Assembly: GCA_024998595.1 (NCBI GenBank)
Contig: JACOEK010000005.1
Span: 62,001-126,000 of the forward strand
Source of the DNA: Nitrospira sp.
Lineage (GTDB): Bacteria > Nitrospirota > Nitrospiria > Nitrospirales > Nitrospiraceae
Reading direction: 5' to 3'
Length of the DNA stretch: 64,000 bases
Part shown: positions 1 through 8,479 of the stretch, piece after piece
Position numbering within the stretch: position 1 is the first letter of the stretch
Layout: every line of letters begins with the position of its first letter
Position numbers and translations under genes: made by a program
Notes under the pieces: model-generated
What the model was told of the DNA's origin: nothing
What the model saw: only the letters and a program-made list of their open reading frames with translations
Database searches by the model: none

Positions 1-862
1 GCGCCTCTAGCTGTGGTTCCGGCATTGAGATCCGGCCGAAGTGGGCTTGGATCCGTTTCATCTCCCGTTCGACTCCGGAGAAAATTTCCCTCGGTGAGGC
101 TGAAGGCCCGACCAATCCCATGCTGCGAGAGAGTGAATAGGAGAAGAAGCCATGGTAGCGGCCACCCACGGGCCCATCGAGGGCCTCCTGATTGGCAGCG
201 GCGCCGGTCATGAGCACATACCGGGCGGCCGTGACCGGCACGACCTGACGGGTCTGAACCGGAGACGGGCGGTACAGTTCCGTCCTTGTATCCTTCGGGA
301 CAGAGCGCGTCCGGATGTCCAGCGAACGAGTCGCCGTGCCGGAGTGGCAGGAATCGAGGACGATCAAGATGCTGCGCGCCTTCAGTCTCGCAACGATGGC
401 TTCGAGCTCATCATCGGTGATGTCGGGAACGGTCGGGGTTCGCCCGTCGTGCGGGACCAGGGTTTCGTCGAGATGGTCGTCAGTTTCATCGCCGCTGAGG
501 TCTTCGACCTGAGAGCCGTGACCCGAGTAATGGATATACACGACGTCCGATGGGCCGGTCTCCTGCACCAATCGGTCAAGGGCGGCAAGAATGCCGGCTC
601 GGGTGGCAGCCTGGTCCGTGAGCAGCGCGATGTGTTGTGGGTGAAATCCCCACCGTGTGGTGAGGACCTGTCGCATGGTTTCGATATCGTTGAGTGAGCC
701 GTTCAGTGTCGGAAGCACCTGATAGCGATTGATGCCGATCAACAGGGCCCGTTTGGTTCCTGATGTCGGTGGATCGGCGGCCTGACTCGACAACGGCTGA
801 GCGACGAACAGGGCGAGGAGTGCGAGGCTCAGGATGGATTGTGTGGGGAAACGATGCGTCAT
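1..862 (-). CDS. Secreted metacaspase-like cysteine protease (peptidase C14), C-terminus outside window
   Basis: The reading frame is open to the window edge, so 287 residues are visible. An N-terminal signal peptide (hydrophobic stretch about residues 8-22, SQAADPP after it) points to export. The caspase fold follows: RALLIGINRY near residue 38, the catalytic His115 in HYSGHGSQ, an acidic loop GDETDDHLDE at about 124-133, and the catalytic Cys172 in DSCHSG. The GHGSQ plus acidic GDExD pattern is typical of metacaspases and orthocaspases rather than animal caspases; that family is known to cleave after Arg or Lys and often needs calcium. It lies 49 bases downstream of an anti-sigma factor gene and probably shares its transcript. 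The start ATG at 862 gives the signal peptide directly. Specificity and substrates are inferred only. Confidence 0.88.
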   Translation of the reverse strand, partial: MTHRFPTQSILSLALLALFVAQPLSSQAADPPTSGTKRALLIGINRYQVLPTLNGSLNDIETMRQVLTTRWGFHPQHIALLTDQAATRAGILAALDRLVQETGPSDVVYIHYSGHGSQVEDLSGDETDDHLDETLVPHDGRTPTVPDITDDELEAIVARLKARSILIVLDSCHSGTATRSLDIRTRSVPKDTRTELYRPSPVQTRQVVPVTAARYVLMTGAAANQEALDGPVGGRYHGFFSYSLSRSMGLVGPSASPREIFSGVEREMKRIQAHFGRISMPEPQLEA

Positions 863-911
863 AAACGGCCCTCGTGTCGCAATGGGTGAGTCGCGCGCTC
901 TCCAAAAAGGT

Positions 912-1589
912 TCACGGTGCGAGGCGCTCCGCCCGTCGAATCACATCGGATTGCTGTTGCAGCCTGTGAAGCTGCTGGTCGAGAGAACGTGCCTCGGTCG
1001 AGGAAATCTCAATCGTGTAGCGCCCGTCGGTGCTGGGGCCATCAACGAGTCGGCCGTTCAACGCCAGGATGGTGGCGCGGATACGCGCTTCCGGGATCGA
1101 TTCCTGAAAGACGAGGACGACGCGTGTGGAGAGAGGTTGGATTCCACGGGAGGCGATGTTACTCGGCGGCAAGGCGGTCTGTTCGCCGGCAGTCCAAAGC
1201 AGGAGAGTCAGTTGGCCGACCAGGAGCGTGACCGCCAACGCAGGGATCCAACGCGGGGCGAAGAGCCGCCGAAACCACTGCTCCACGGATTCGGCGACGC
1301 CTTCCCCGGTTCTGGTGTGCGGCGCCGGTTGTGCGAATGTTCCTTCGGCCTGAATACGGCCCATCACCTGCTGCTGCACGCGAAGTTCGGGCGTGCTTTC
1401 TTCCAGAAATGCGGTTTTCATCGGGAGGTGCAGTCGGGCGAGGTGGGCCAGTTCGGTGCGGCAATCCGCACAGGTTGCGAGATGCTCGTCTACCGCTTGC
1501 CGCTCGGATTCCTTCAAAGTCCCCGTCAGGTACCAGGGGAGTAGTGTGGCCGTCGGGTGCGCCGGGGCCAGGTCGGGGCGCGTCGTCAT
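912..1589 (-). CDS. Zinc-finger anti-sigma factor, single-pass membrane protein
   Basis: A 225-residue protein with the zinc-binding anti-sigma motif H36-x3-C40-x2-C43 (HLATCADC) in its cytoplasmic N-terminal domain and one membrane segment at about residues 113-133. The remaining part (about 135-225) would lie in the periplasm and contains the pattern NGRLVDGPSTDGRYTI, a small alpha/beta fold often seen in such regulators. Its ATG overlaps the sigma factor stop codon (ATGA), so the two are translationally coupled. By family knowledge it holds the ECF sigma factor inactive until an envelope signal releases it. The gene order sigma, anti-sigma, metacaspase suggests the protease is part of the regulated output or of the signalling path. 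Confidence 0.88.
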   Translation of the reverse strand: MTTRPDLAPAHPTATLLPWYLTGTLKESERQAVDEHLATCADCRTELAHLARLHLPMKTAFLEESTPELRVQQQVMGRIQAEGTFAQPAPHTRTGEGVAESVEQWFRRLFAPRWIPALAVTLLVGQLTLLLWTAGEQTALPPSNIASRGIQPLSTRVVLVFQESIPEARIRATILALNGRLVDGPSTDGRYTIEISSTEARSLDQQLHRLQQQSDVIRRAERLAP

Positions 1590-2170
1590 ACGACAGACTC
1601 CCTGGACAGCATCCGGTCCATCTGCCGTTTCAGCTGTTGTTTGGCATAGAACACGCGGGTCTTGACCGTATTTTCCGGAATGGTGAGCAGCAGTGCAATC
1701 TCCTCGTACGGCAGCTCTTCATAAAAGACCAGCCGCAAGATTTCCTGGTGTTCGGCTGACAGTTTCGAGAGCGCCTGGCGTGTCACGATCCCGAGTTGTT
1801 CGCGTTGGATCCCTTCGATGGGAGTTTCCTGCTGACTCGGAAGGTCCGGGACGTCCTCGAGGGGAGCGGTGGATTGACCGATCTTGCCGTTCCGTCTGAC
1901 CGCGTCGAGGGCCTTATGGCGCGCGATGCCGAAAATCCACGTTGAGACACGGGATTGATGGGTGAAGGTGCAGGCCCCGCGCCACAGCGCGAACATCACT
2001 TCTCCGACGATCTCTTCGGCCAGAGACGCATCCCGGACGAAGGTGCGGATGTAGTGATAGACGCGCTTTTCGTAGAGCCGGTACAGGGTGTCGAACGCTT
2101 GCGTGTCTCCGGTCGCCACTCGCGCCACCAGCGTGCCTTCCAGTGCGTTATGCCCGTGAGTCGCGTCCAT
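1586..2170 (-). CDS. ECF-type RNA polymerase sigma factor
   Basis: A 194-residue protein with sigma-70 region 2 (about residues 23-90, including YHYIRTFVRDASLAEEIVGEVM and WIFGIARHKALD) and region 4 (about 130-185, LSAEHQEILRLVFYEELPYEEIALLL and a helix-turn-helix with ENTVKTRVFYAK). Regions 1 and 3 are absent, as in ECF sigma factors. I place the start at ATG 2170; an in-frame GTG at 2230 would add 20 residues without sigma-factor similarity. It overlaps the anti-sigma gene by four bases. The divergent neighbour at 2341 and the exported block starting at 5324 are reasonable candidates for its regulon, but no shared ECF promoter was established. Confidence 0.92.
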   Translation of the reverse strand: MDATHGHNALEGTLVARVATGDTQAFDTLYRLYEKRVYHYIRTFVRDASLAEEIVGEVMFALWRGACTFTHQSRVSTWIFGIARHKALDAVRRNGKIGQSTAPLEDVPDLPSQQETPIEGIQREQLGIVTRQALSKLSAEHQEILRLVFYEELPYEEIALLLTIPENTVKTRVFYAKQQLKRQMDRMLSRESVV

Positions 2171-2262
2171 GAGGGTGTATGTTCGAAAAAGATGCGCAAC
2201 CTGTCCCGCTTGGCGCCTCTGCTGTAGCACAGAATCCGGGATTCCCTCAATAGCATTGCCGG

Positions 2263-2292
2263 TTGACCCTCTGCTAAATGAGAGACTACAAT
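2263..2292 (+). promoter_or_regulatory. Candidate sigma-70 type promoter for the DUF4384 lipoprotein gene
   Basis: TTGACC at 2263-2268 and TACAAT at 2287-2292 are separated by 18 bases, close to the housekeeping consensus. It lies 48 bases before the ATG at 2341 and divergently from the sigma factor operon. Confidence 0.55.
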
Positions 2293-2340
2293 CGTGAACC
2301 TTTCCGGAGATGGCGCGACAGACGGGTACGAGGTGATCTC

Positions 2341-3987
2341 ATGCATACACGCCTACAGTCGCTCCGGACCGCGTCGAGCACCCACAAAGGCCTGGTCCTC
2401 TTCCTTCCGTTTCTGCTGCTGGCGTCTTGCGCGGCCGCACCCTTTCTGATTCCAGCCGGCATTGAATTTGCGCGGAATCTGCTGGTGACCGGCAACAAGA
2501 ATTACGGCGGAAAATATTCCGAAGACATGAACCGGCTCATGGTCCGTCTGAGCACCCCCTATGTGGCGATGGGATTGCCCATGGGGACCTCACCTGCGGC
2601 GTTGGTCCCGCCGACCATGTTGATGCAGCAACAACAGGCAATGATGAACGCTCAGGCATCCGGTCAGCCAGGGATGGGCATGGGTATGGGGATGGGCTAT
2701 CCCGATCCGTACAATCCCGCAGGTGGCATGGCGGGCGGCTATGGGATGCAAGGGCAGGGGTATGGCGGGATGGGTGGATACGGCGGCATGAGTGGGTACG
2801 GTGGAATGGGCGGGTATGGTACCTCGCAGTACGGCACGTCGCAGTATGGTTATCAAGGTCAAGCCGGGGGGTATTATGACCCCAACAATCCCTATGCGTC
2901 CGTGCCGGGCATGAACGTGCAGGCTCCGGCCTATGGCATGTCCCAACCCTACGGTGGCCAGTACGGCCAATATGGTGGGCAGCCCTATGGAGGGCAGATG
3001 GGCGGGTACCCGCCTCAACCCGGCTTCCCGGCCCAGCAGGGATTGCCGCCGCAACCGGGGTATCCTTCCGCGGCCCCAGGCATGGCGGTGCCATCTCCGG
3101 CTCCCGGCTATCCCCCGCAAGGTATGCAAGCCTACGGTCAGCAACCGATGCAGCAAGGGATGTATCAGCAGCCGATGGATCCCTATCAGCAGCAGGCCAT
3201 GCAACAGTATCAGCAGCAACCGATGCAGCAGGGAGCGATGGGCGGCTACCAACAACAGGCGATGCAGAGTTACGGTCAGCAGCCGGTCCAGGGATATCAG
3301 CAACCGGTGCAGGCCTATGCCCAGCCCGGCATGTCCCAGCCTTATGGGCAGTCTCCCAATGTCGGGGTGTCGTATCAGGCTGGCGTCTACCCGCGGGGTA
3401 TTCCTGGACCGGCTGAACCGGTCGCGTTAGACGTAGCGCTCATCCGTCAGGTCACGGGACCGAACGGCAAGCAGGTGGCCCTCGTGCAGGACGGCGAGAC
3501 GCTGAAGGGCGGGCAGGATGGCGATCGCTTCAAGCTGGTGGTGCGGACGAACTGCGAGTGTTTCGTCTACGTCATCTCTATCGACGGGTCCGGATGGGCC
3601 CAGTCACTCTTCCCCGTGGCCAACGGCACGGTGAATAACCCGCTCAAGCCGGAAATCGAACAGGCCTTTCCTGACGGGCCCTATTGGTTCACGCTCGATC
3701 AATTCAAGGGGGTCGAGACGTTCTTTCTCGTTGCCTCGCCTGCACGACGCACGGATGTAGAAGAGAGTCTGGGACAGCTGGCCGGTCAGCAGCGTCCGGC
3801 TGGCCAGGTCGCCGCGCAGGTTGAGGAACCGGCCATCATTCCGAACGGATTCGGCAAGACCCAGGTAGGGCAGGCCGCCCAGGTGCAGGACGACTCGCAG
3901 CAGGCGGTTCAGGTGACGCCACTCTCATATGTGGCGGCGAAGGTGGGTGATGATGTGCGGGTGACCCGCTGGTTCCGCCACCAGTAG
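2341..3987 (+). CDS. Lipoprotein with long Gly/Gln/Met/Tyr-rich prion-like region and C-terminal DUF4384 domain
   Basis: A 548-residue product. The start at ATG 2341, preceded by GAGGTGATCTC, gives a clean lipoprotein signal ending LLLASC; an upstream in-frame ATG at 2278 would add 21 charged residues. After a short conserved segment (GIEFARNLLVTGNKNYGGKY) residues of about 95-365 are low-complexity: GGMGGY-type repeats first, then proline-rich, then QQPMQQ-type repeats. The last 180 residues carry a DUF4384-like domain (about 375-470, KLVVRTNCECFVYVISIDGSG and SLFPV), a module commonly found with caspase and kinase proteins in bacteria. It contains PRGIPGP (Arg352) just before that domain, weakly similar to the Arg-Gly signature of the neighbouring secreted proteins. 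Function unknown; an envelope-anchored partner of the caspase system is possible. Confidence 0.85.
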   Translation: MHTRLQSLRTASSTHKGLVLFLPFLLLASCAAAPFLIPAGIEFARNLLVTGNKNYGGKYSEDMNRLMVRLSTPYVAMGLPMGTSPAALVPPTMLMQQQQAMMNAQASGQPGMGMGMGMGYPDPYNPAGGMAGGYGMQGQGYGGMGGYGGMSGYGGMGGYGTSQYGTSQYGYQGQAGGYYDPNNPYASVPGMNVQAPAYGMSQPYGGQYGQYGGQPYGGQMGGYPPQPGFPAQQGLPPQPGYPSAAPGMAVPSPAPGYPPQGMQAYGQQPMQQGMYQQPMDPYQQQAMQQYQQQPMQQGAMGGYQQQAMQSYGQQPVQGYQQPVQAYAQPGMSQPYGQSPNVGVSYQAGVYPRGIPGPAEPVALDVALIRQVTGPNGKQVALVQDGETLKGGQDGDRFKLVVRTNCECFVYVISIDGSGWAQSLFPVANGTVNNPLKPEIEQAFPDGPYWFTLDQFKGVETFFLVASPARRTDVEESLGQLAGQQRPAGQVAAQVEEPAIIPNGFGKTQVGQAAQVQDDSQQAVQVTPLSYVAAKVGDDVRVTRWFRHQ

Positions 3988-4214
3988 CAGGATGCTGAAC
4001 CTGGCCGCAGCTGCGTTCTCGGTTCTGTGAGCGACTCGACGTACCTGACGATGTACGCCTCGCCGCTTCCATCCTTGCGGCCTTGCTGGACAACCATGTT
4101 GAGCATCCTGCGAATTGCCAATGCCGATGTGGCGTATAGTTTTCGAAAGTCTGTCGTGAGTAAGCACATGACGATTGTTGAACAACACAGGATGGGAAGC
4201 TGTCCTCGGAACGA

Positions 4215-5192
4215 ATGATCACCTTCCTGCCGTTCAGGTATCAGACCTCGTTGCGGTTGCTCGCATTGCTCATGGCGCTGCAGGGAGTACCCCAGGCAGA
4301 AGCCCAAGTGTTTCCCCCCCGTTCCAACACCCAGTCCGTGCCGGTGCAGCCAGGTCCTCCCCCGATGGGGCAGGCGATGCCGGGCGCCAATCAGATGCAG
4401 CCAGTGCCGGGGCAGCGGCCACAGGGGATGCCTGCTCCTGGCATGCAGCCTATGGTGCAGCCGCCGCAGGTGGCGACGCCCTTGCTCAAGACGATTCCCC
4501 TGGCACTCTTGCTCGGCGGAGACCTGTCCAAATCGTTCGTCCAGCTGACAAATCTCCGCGGGCAGGTCGATTCGAATTTTACCATCGGCCGTAGTCTTGC
4601 CGGCCGGTTCACGGTCCCGCCGTACGTGCACGAAGCATCGAACGGTTCACGGGTGTTTGTGCATGCCAACGGGTTGTCCAACCCGCCGGTGGTGAAATCG
4701 GAAGGAAAAGAGTTGCATCTGGAGTTCCATCTTCCAGCCCTGCAGTTCAAGACCTACTACCGGGATTACTCTCCGGAGGGCGATCAGGCGGTCGGGGATA
4801 CAGTCGGCGAGAATGCGATTATCGATATCTTTATTCTGCCCACCACCAACCAACAGGGCTTTCCCACCTACCAGGCGGTGCGGGCAGGGTTTCGCGGGAC
4901 GCTCAAGCCGCAGGACAAATGTACCTACTGGTTCGACGTCATTTTTCCGATCAATATTTGCGACGTGTCGAAAAAATATCTGGATACGCTCGGCAACGCG
5001 ATCGAAACCGGTGTGCGTGAGGCCTTGAGCCATCCGCAGACCCGCAACCAGTTCGATCAGATCGTCTGGCAGTACCTCCGAAGCGATCTCCTCATCCAGG
5101 CCGGCATCAATCCGATGAGCCCGGCCCAGATCCGCGTCATTGAAGCCTCATTTCACGGCACAGACTACGTAGTGAAGTACCTGCCTCGATAA
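4215..5192 (+). CDS. Secreted protein of unknown function with proline/methionine-rich N-terminal segment
   Basis: A 325-residue protein with a signal peptide (MITFLPFRYQ then a hydrophobic core, cleavage probably after QAEA at residue 30). Residues of about 31-95 are rich in Pro, Met and Gln, similar in style to the preceding gene. The rest appears folded, with one Cys pair (DKCTYW and NICDVS, about residues 234-254) and no membrane segment. I recognise no family. It follows the DUF4384 lipoprotein by 227 bases on the same strand and runs convergently towards the large minus-strand block, so it may belong to the same envelope system. No enzymatic motif is visible. Confidence 0.75.
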   Translation: MITFLPFRYQTSLRLLALLMALQGVPQAEAQVFPPRSNTQSVPVQPGPPPMGQAMPGANQMQPVPGQRPQGMPAPGMQPMVQPPQVATPLLKTIPLALLLGGDLSKSFVQLTNLRGQVDSNFTIGRSLAGRFTVPPYVHEASNGSRVFVHANGLSNPPVVKSEGKELHLEFHLPALQFKTYYRDYSPEGDQAVGDTVGENAIIDIFILPTTNQQGFPTYQAVRAGFRGTLKPQDKCTYWFDVIFPINICDVSKKYLDTLGNAIETGVREALSHPQTRNQFDQIVWQYLRSDLLIQAGINPMSPAQIRVIEASFHGTDYVVKYLPR

Positions 5193-5323
5193 TCTTCCAT
5201 CGATGCAGGCAGCGGCGCGCAGTTTCGATGTAAACCGCCTGAAAGGGTGCGGGCAGGAACGCAGAGTTCTCCACCCGCTCTGTCCCGTCAACGGCATTTC
5301 CCCAACGGCTTCACGGGCATGCG

Positions 5324-5779
5324 TTACTTTGCGGCCGGCTTTGGGAGCAACCCCTTGACGATTTCCGACGTGAGGGTTGGCGGAACCGGCGCGTCTTCGT
5401 CCGCTTCGGGAGTCGAGGCTTCCACACCCCGTTTCTGAACGCCGGCGATTCCTGCTGCGCCGAGAGTGGCGCCCTGCATCCCGGGCATGACCCGGCTGCC
5501 CGCTGGTTTCCGGCAGTTCATGACCTGATTGGTCTGGTTGTCGACTGTGCAACAGAGCATCGTCTCTCCGCCGCAAAACAGAACATGGGTGTAGGGTTTG
5601 TTGCCCATGAGGTCTTGTTGCATCTGATCGTTACAGGACGCGCCGAAATTCGTGTTGAGGTCCTTGGTGTTGCAGCTCTGCCAGGTGCTCTTCGGTTTGG
5701 CCGACGCAGGAGAAGGAAGGGTCATAGCCAGAGTGAATAGACTGATCGCGCTGATGAGGAATACTCGGTCCGATCTCAT
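5324..5779 (-). CDS. Small secreted Cys-rich protein with C-terminal KRGVE motif
   Basis: A 151-residue protein, start supported by AAGGAGG nine bases upstream of ATG 5779. A signal peptide ends at ASA (residue 27). The mature part has six cysteines between about residues 36 and 89 (QSCN, ASCN, LFCGG, LCCTV, NCRK), suggesting three disulfides. Near the C-terminus it carries QKRGVEASTPEADED with Arg117 (codon 5429-5431), 35 residues from the end, followed by an acidic, proline-rich tail. It is the last gene of the minus-strand exported block. Family not recognised; it resembles the proteins at 8651 and 9699 in size, cysteine content and tail type. Confidence 0.8.
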   Translation of the reverse strand: MRSDRVFLISAISLFTLAMTLPSPASAKPKSTWQSCNTKDLNTNFGASCNDQMQQDLMGNKPYTHVLFCGGETMLCCTVDNQTNQVMNCRKPAGSRVMPGMQGATLGAAGIAGVQKRGVEASTPEADEDAPVPPTLTSEIVKGLLPKPAAK

Positions 5780-5868
5780 AGAAACCTCCTTGATGATGAG
5801 TGATAGGCCGCCGACCCTATGTGGTGAACGTCATGTCTTCAATGCACCATAGCGGCTCTTGTCTTCGA

Positions 5869-7101
5869 CTACTGAATGATGGGCGGTGACGCGAGGCCGA
5901 AGACGACGAGTTGGAACTTCTCATTTGCCGTGGCCGCCCCGTCTCGCCTCGTCGTGAGCAAGGTCACGCCGGAGCCATCTTTGAAAATACCGGCAAAAAA
6001 TCCGCTCGTGGTTTGAATGGAATACGTGCAGTTGCCCTGGTCGATCAGGCGGAACTTTTCCCATGCCTGCACCTGGGTTGCATCGATGTGAAAAATAGGG
6101 GAAGACCCTCCGACGCAAGGGCCGCCGAAGAGGCCGCCGCAATCGGGGGTCCAGTATTTCCGGTCGTACTTTTCGACTTGTCCGCCGCCGCCGAGGGCCG
6201 TGACATAACGTCCGCTGGCGGTCTGAAACGCGAAGGTCCCATCGCCCTGACGGATCACTTTGAGTTTCATCTCGGCTTCGCTGGGATGGCCGTTGAGGCT
6301 AAACCAGGTCTTGCCTTGATAGGTGGAGGCAGCGAGCAATTCGCTGTCGGCGGCCATGATGCCGTACTCGTAGCCGGACCCCGGATCGCCGCACTTGACG
6401 ATGCGGAACTGTTCCCAGGCTTGGACCTGTCTGGCGTCGCTGTGAACGGCGTCCTGGTACCGCCCTCCGGCACCCACCGCGGTGAGAAAATTTCCTTTAC
6501 TGGTGCCGATGCCGTAGTAGGGGGGAGGATAGCCGCCCATATACACGAGGCGGAACCGCTCCCAATCTTTGGGCTGGGTCGCGTCGGTATGCAATACATT
6601 CGCCGTCATGCCACCGCCGTTGACGGCCGTGAGATAGTTGCCGCTGGCGGTTTGAACAAGTTTATCGTAAGGAGAAGGCGGGGTGGCGATGCCGATTTTA
6701 AACTTTTCCCAGGCTCCGGCCGACGTGGCGCCGGTGATGACCGTCGGATCACCCGTACGTCCCCCGCCGTTGACGGCTGTGAGGTAATAGCCTTTTTGTG
6801 TCCTGAAGGCGAACTCTCCGGGATACGCGCTGGTGAAGGCCGTCGATAGGGTGCCCAGCACGGCCGTGCCTGCCGTGGTGCCAGGAAGGAGGCGCGAAAC
6901 CCCTCGTTCCTGGACCTCGCCCGCCGTTTCCGATTGAGCCACCTCTTTCGCGGCCTGAGACTCGTCGGGAATCACGGGCACTTCCCGTGCTGCGGTGTCG
7001 AGCGCCGCCTGCTCCTTGCTGTGATCTGTCGCTGCACAGCCGGCCAGCCCCAGACACAAGGCCGCCATGCCTATCAATGTGACGACTGCTGTATGTCGCA
7101 T
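5869..7101 (-). CDS. Lipoprotein with six fascin-like beta-trefoil repeats and N-terminal EVQERGV motif
   Basis: A 410-residue protein beginning at ATG 7101 (GGGAGGTTGAG upstream). The signal ends in a clear lipobox, LGLAGC (Cys22). An acidic/alanine linker leads to GEVQERGVSR with Arg66 (codon 6904-6906). The rest is six repeats of about 45-60 residues with the pattern F-x-(I/F)-x-T-x-x-G-x-Y-L-T-A-x-x-G-G-G ... W-E-x-F-x-(I/L), diagnostic of fascin-like beta-trefoil folds; six repeats make two trefoils. Such modules bind ligands such as sugars or filaments. Repeat 5 has an insertion containing two cysteines. It is a paralogue of the protein at 10319. Lipidation would depend on an Lnt such as the one encoded at 20946. 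Confidence 0.85.
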   Translation of the reverse strand: MRHTAVVTLIGMAALCLGLAGCAATDHSKEQAALDTAAREVPVIPDESQAAKEVAQSETAGEVQERGVSRLLPGTTAGTAVLGTLSTAFTSAYPGEFAFRTQKGYYLTAVNGGGRTGDPTVITGATSAGAWEKFKIGIATPPSPYDKLVQTASGNYLTAVNGGGMTANVLHTDATQPKDWERFRLVYMGGYPPPYYGIGTSKGNFLTAVGAGGRYQDAVHSDARQVQAWEQFRIVKCGDPGSGYEYGIMAADSELLAASTYQGKTWFSLNGHPSEAEMKLKVIRQGDGTFAFQTASGRYVTALGGGGQVEKYDRKYWTPDCGGLFGGPCVGGSSPIFHIDATQVQAWEKFRLIDQGNCTYSIQTTSGFFAGIFKDGSGVTLLTTRRDGAATANEKFQLVVFGLASPPIIQ

Positions 7102-7459
7102 CTCAACCTCCCGGTTCGAAAACAATGGTGCACCCCGCCGAAGGTGTCCCGGCAGGTCCAAACGTTCCTGAGTGAGTCGGGCGGATTGGCGGTTGGGTTC
7201 AGGAAGAGCTCAGGAGCCCATCGAGGAAATCGCCAAATATACAGACATGTCATGTGGCGGCGTACATGCGTGACCGCGCCATCTGCCGATTGCGTCGTGG
7301 GTTGAGACAGGCTTGGGGGCGTCTTGGCCATCGAGACTCGGGTGCTACAGAAGCGTGTTCGTGATGGGGGCATTGTCTTTGGTGGCACCGTCAACGTATC
7401 TCAGTCTGTCAGTCTCCACGCCTTCCGGCTCCATGCGTACGACGGCCCATTCCTCCCGT
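7102..7459. other. Intergenic gap, no gene seen
   Basis: About 358 bases between two exported-protein genes. Neither strand carries a reading frame with a plausible start, ribosome site and composition. It includes a short palindromic patch (CATGACATGTC near 7245) but no convincing promoter pair. A promoter for the fascin-like lipoprotein may lie here. Confidence 0.4.
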
Positions 7460-8479
7460 TCATCGATGCTCGCGTACTGTGGGGCTATCAAGATAGGGAT
7501 ACCATCGGAGCGTCTTGGTCATGGGATATTCATAATAAGCCTGACAATTGTCGTTCATGGCTTTCAAATTGCCCTTGATGAGGGTGGTCGTGCCGGTGAG
7601 GAGATGTTGTGACGAGGGACCCCCGGCCACCGTAAATCCGCATCCGGCCGGGAGACAGTTCCACAACATCTCCGTCGCCACGTTGTCCTCGTCGTAAAAC
7701 GTTTCGGTCGGACGCGAGACCTTGTGCGACCAGCTCACTTCCTGACGGGCCCAGGCAAAGGGGCTGATGGTGGTGCGCGCTCCGGCGCGAGTGCTGAATC
7801 GAAACTTGTGATATTGCTGATCCGGCGCGTACCAAGCGAATAGGATTTCGCTTTTGCCGACGGCGTCGCATTTGCTGATCAAGTCGAAGGAGAACGGTCC
7901 GATACTGACGTCGTAGAGCGGATCGAGCGGGGCTTGCCAGTTTACGGCAAACGTTTCGAACCCTCCGGCGGCTTTGGCCTCCCGCAGAGAGACCGTAATC
8001 GTCATGTTCCGCGGCTTTCCGTCCCCTTCCTTGTCATTATGGAGAAATCGGTTACCGGAGGCACGCACGTACGACTGGGTGATGCGTTCATTGCCGGCCG
8101 GGGAATAGTAGCCGATGCTGATTTCCACCGGTTGTGTCACCGGCAGGTTGGGGGCGACGGTGACCAGCGTGCTCACGCTTTTGAAGGCCAGCCGCAACGC
8201 GTTCGCCACTACGGTCAAGTTGGCGGTGGGAGCCTGGTATTGGGCTTGAACAAACGTATTCGCGGTTGCTCCCCGGACCTTGTCCAAGATGCCTCGCTCC
8301 TGGATCTCGCCGGTCTCCGCCTGTGATGCAGGGTCAGTAAGCGGCAGTTGTTCTCCCTGGACTGACGGGGGAGCGATTGGCGGTTCGTCGTCCGCCCATG
8401 CGCTCTTGACGCATGTTGTGGTCAGCACGAGTGCCAGAATTGCGCATGAGATTCGCGAGATCACTCCGGTCGCCATCAT
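7460..8479 (-). CDS. Secreted protein of unknown function with N-terminal EIQERGI motif
   Basis: A 339-residue protein; ATG 8479 is preceded by GGAAGGAACATCG. The signal peptide ends near SAWA (residue 29). A 30-residue Pro/Gln/Glu-rich linker leads to GEIQERGILDK with Arg62 (codon 8294-8296), matching the EVQERGV sites in its neighbours. The mature region (about 75-339) looks like a beta-rich globular domain, including ISIGYYSPAGNERITQSYVRASGN and an LFAWYAPDQQYHKFRFSTRAGA stretch, plus three cysteines in the second half that may form a disulfide (NCLPAGCGF). I do not recognise a family. Placement and motif tie it to the same exported set. Confidence 0.78.
   Translation of the reverse strand: MMATGVISRISCAILALVLTTTCVKSAWADDEPPIAPPSVQGEQLPLTDPASQAETGEIQERGILDKVRGATANTFVQAQYQAPTANLTVVANALRLAFKSVSTLVTVAPNLPVTQPVEISIGYYSPAGNERITQSYVRASGNRFLHNDKEGDGKPRNMTITVSLREAKAAGGFETFAVNWQAPLDPLYDVSIGPFSFDLISKCDAVGKSEILFAWYAPDQQYHKFRFSTRAGARTTISPFAWARQEVSWSHKVSRPTETFYDEDNVATEMLWNCLPAGCGFTVAGGPSSQHLLTGTTTLIKGNLKAMNDNCQAYYEYPMTKTLRWYPYLDSPTVREHR

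Noticed and set aside
834-1544. Long open frame opposite the anti-sigma gene
   Set aside because: It is the antisense of a gene with clear zinc-finger and coupling evidence; such frames are common in GC-rich DNA and this one has no ribosome site or recognisable domain.
2640-3360. Short direct repeats suggesting a CRISPR or satellite array
   Set aside because: The repeats are irregular, in frame, and code for the Gly/Gln/Met-rich region of the lipoprotein; there are no unique spacers of constant length.
3391-3405. PRGIPG in the DUF4384 lipoprotein as an eleventh Arg-Gly signature
   Set aside because: The residues after Gly-Ile are Pro-Gly and the acidic or QER context is missing, so chance is possible; kept only as a remark.
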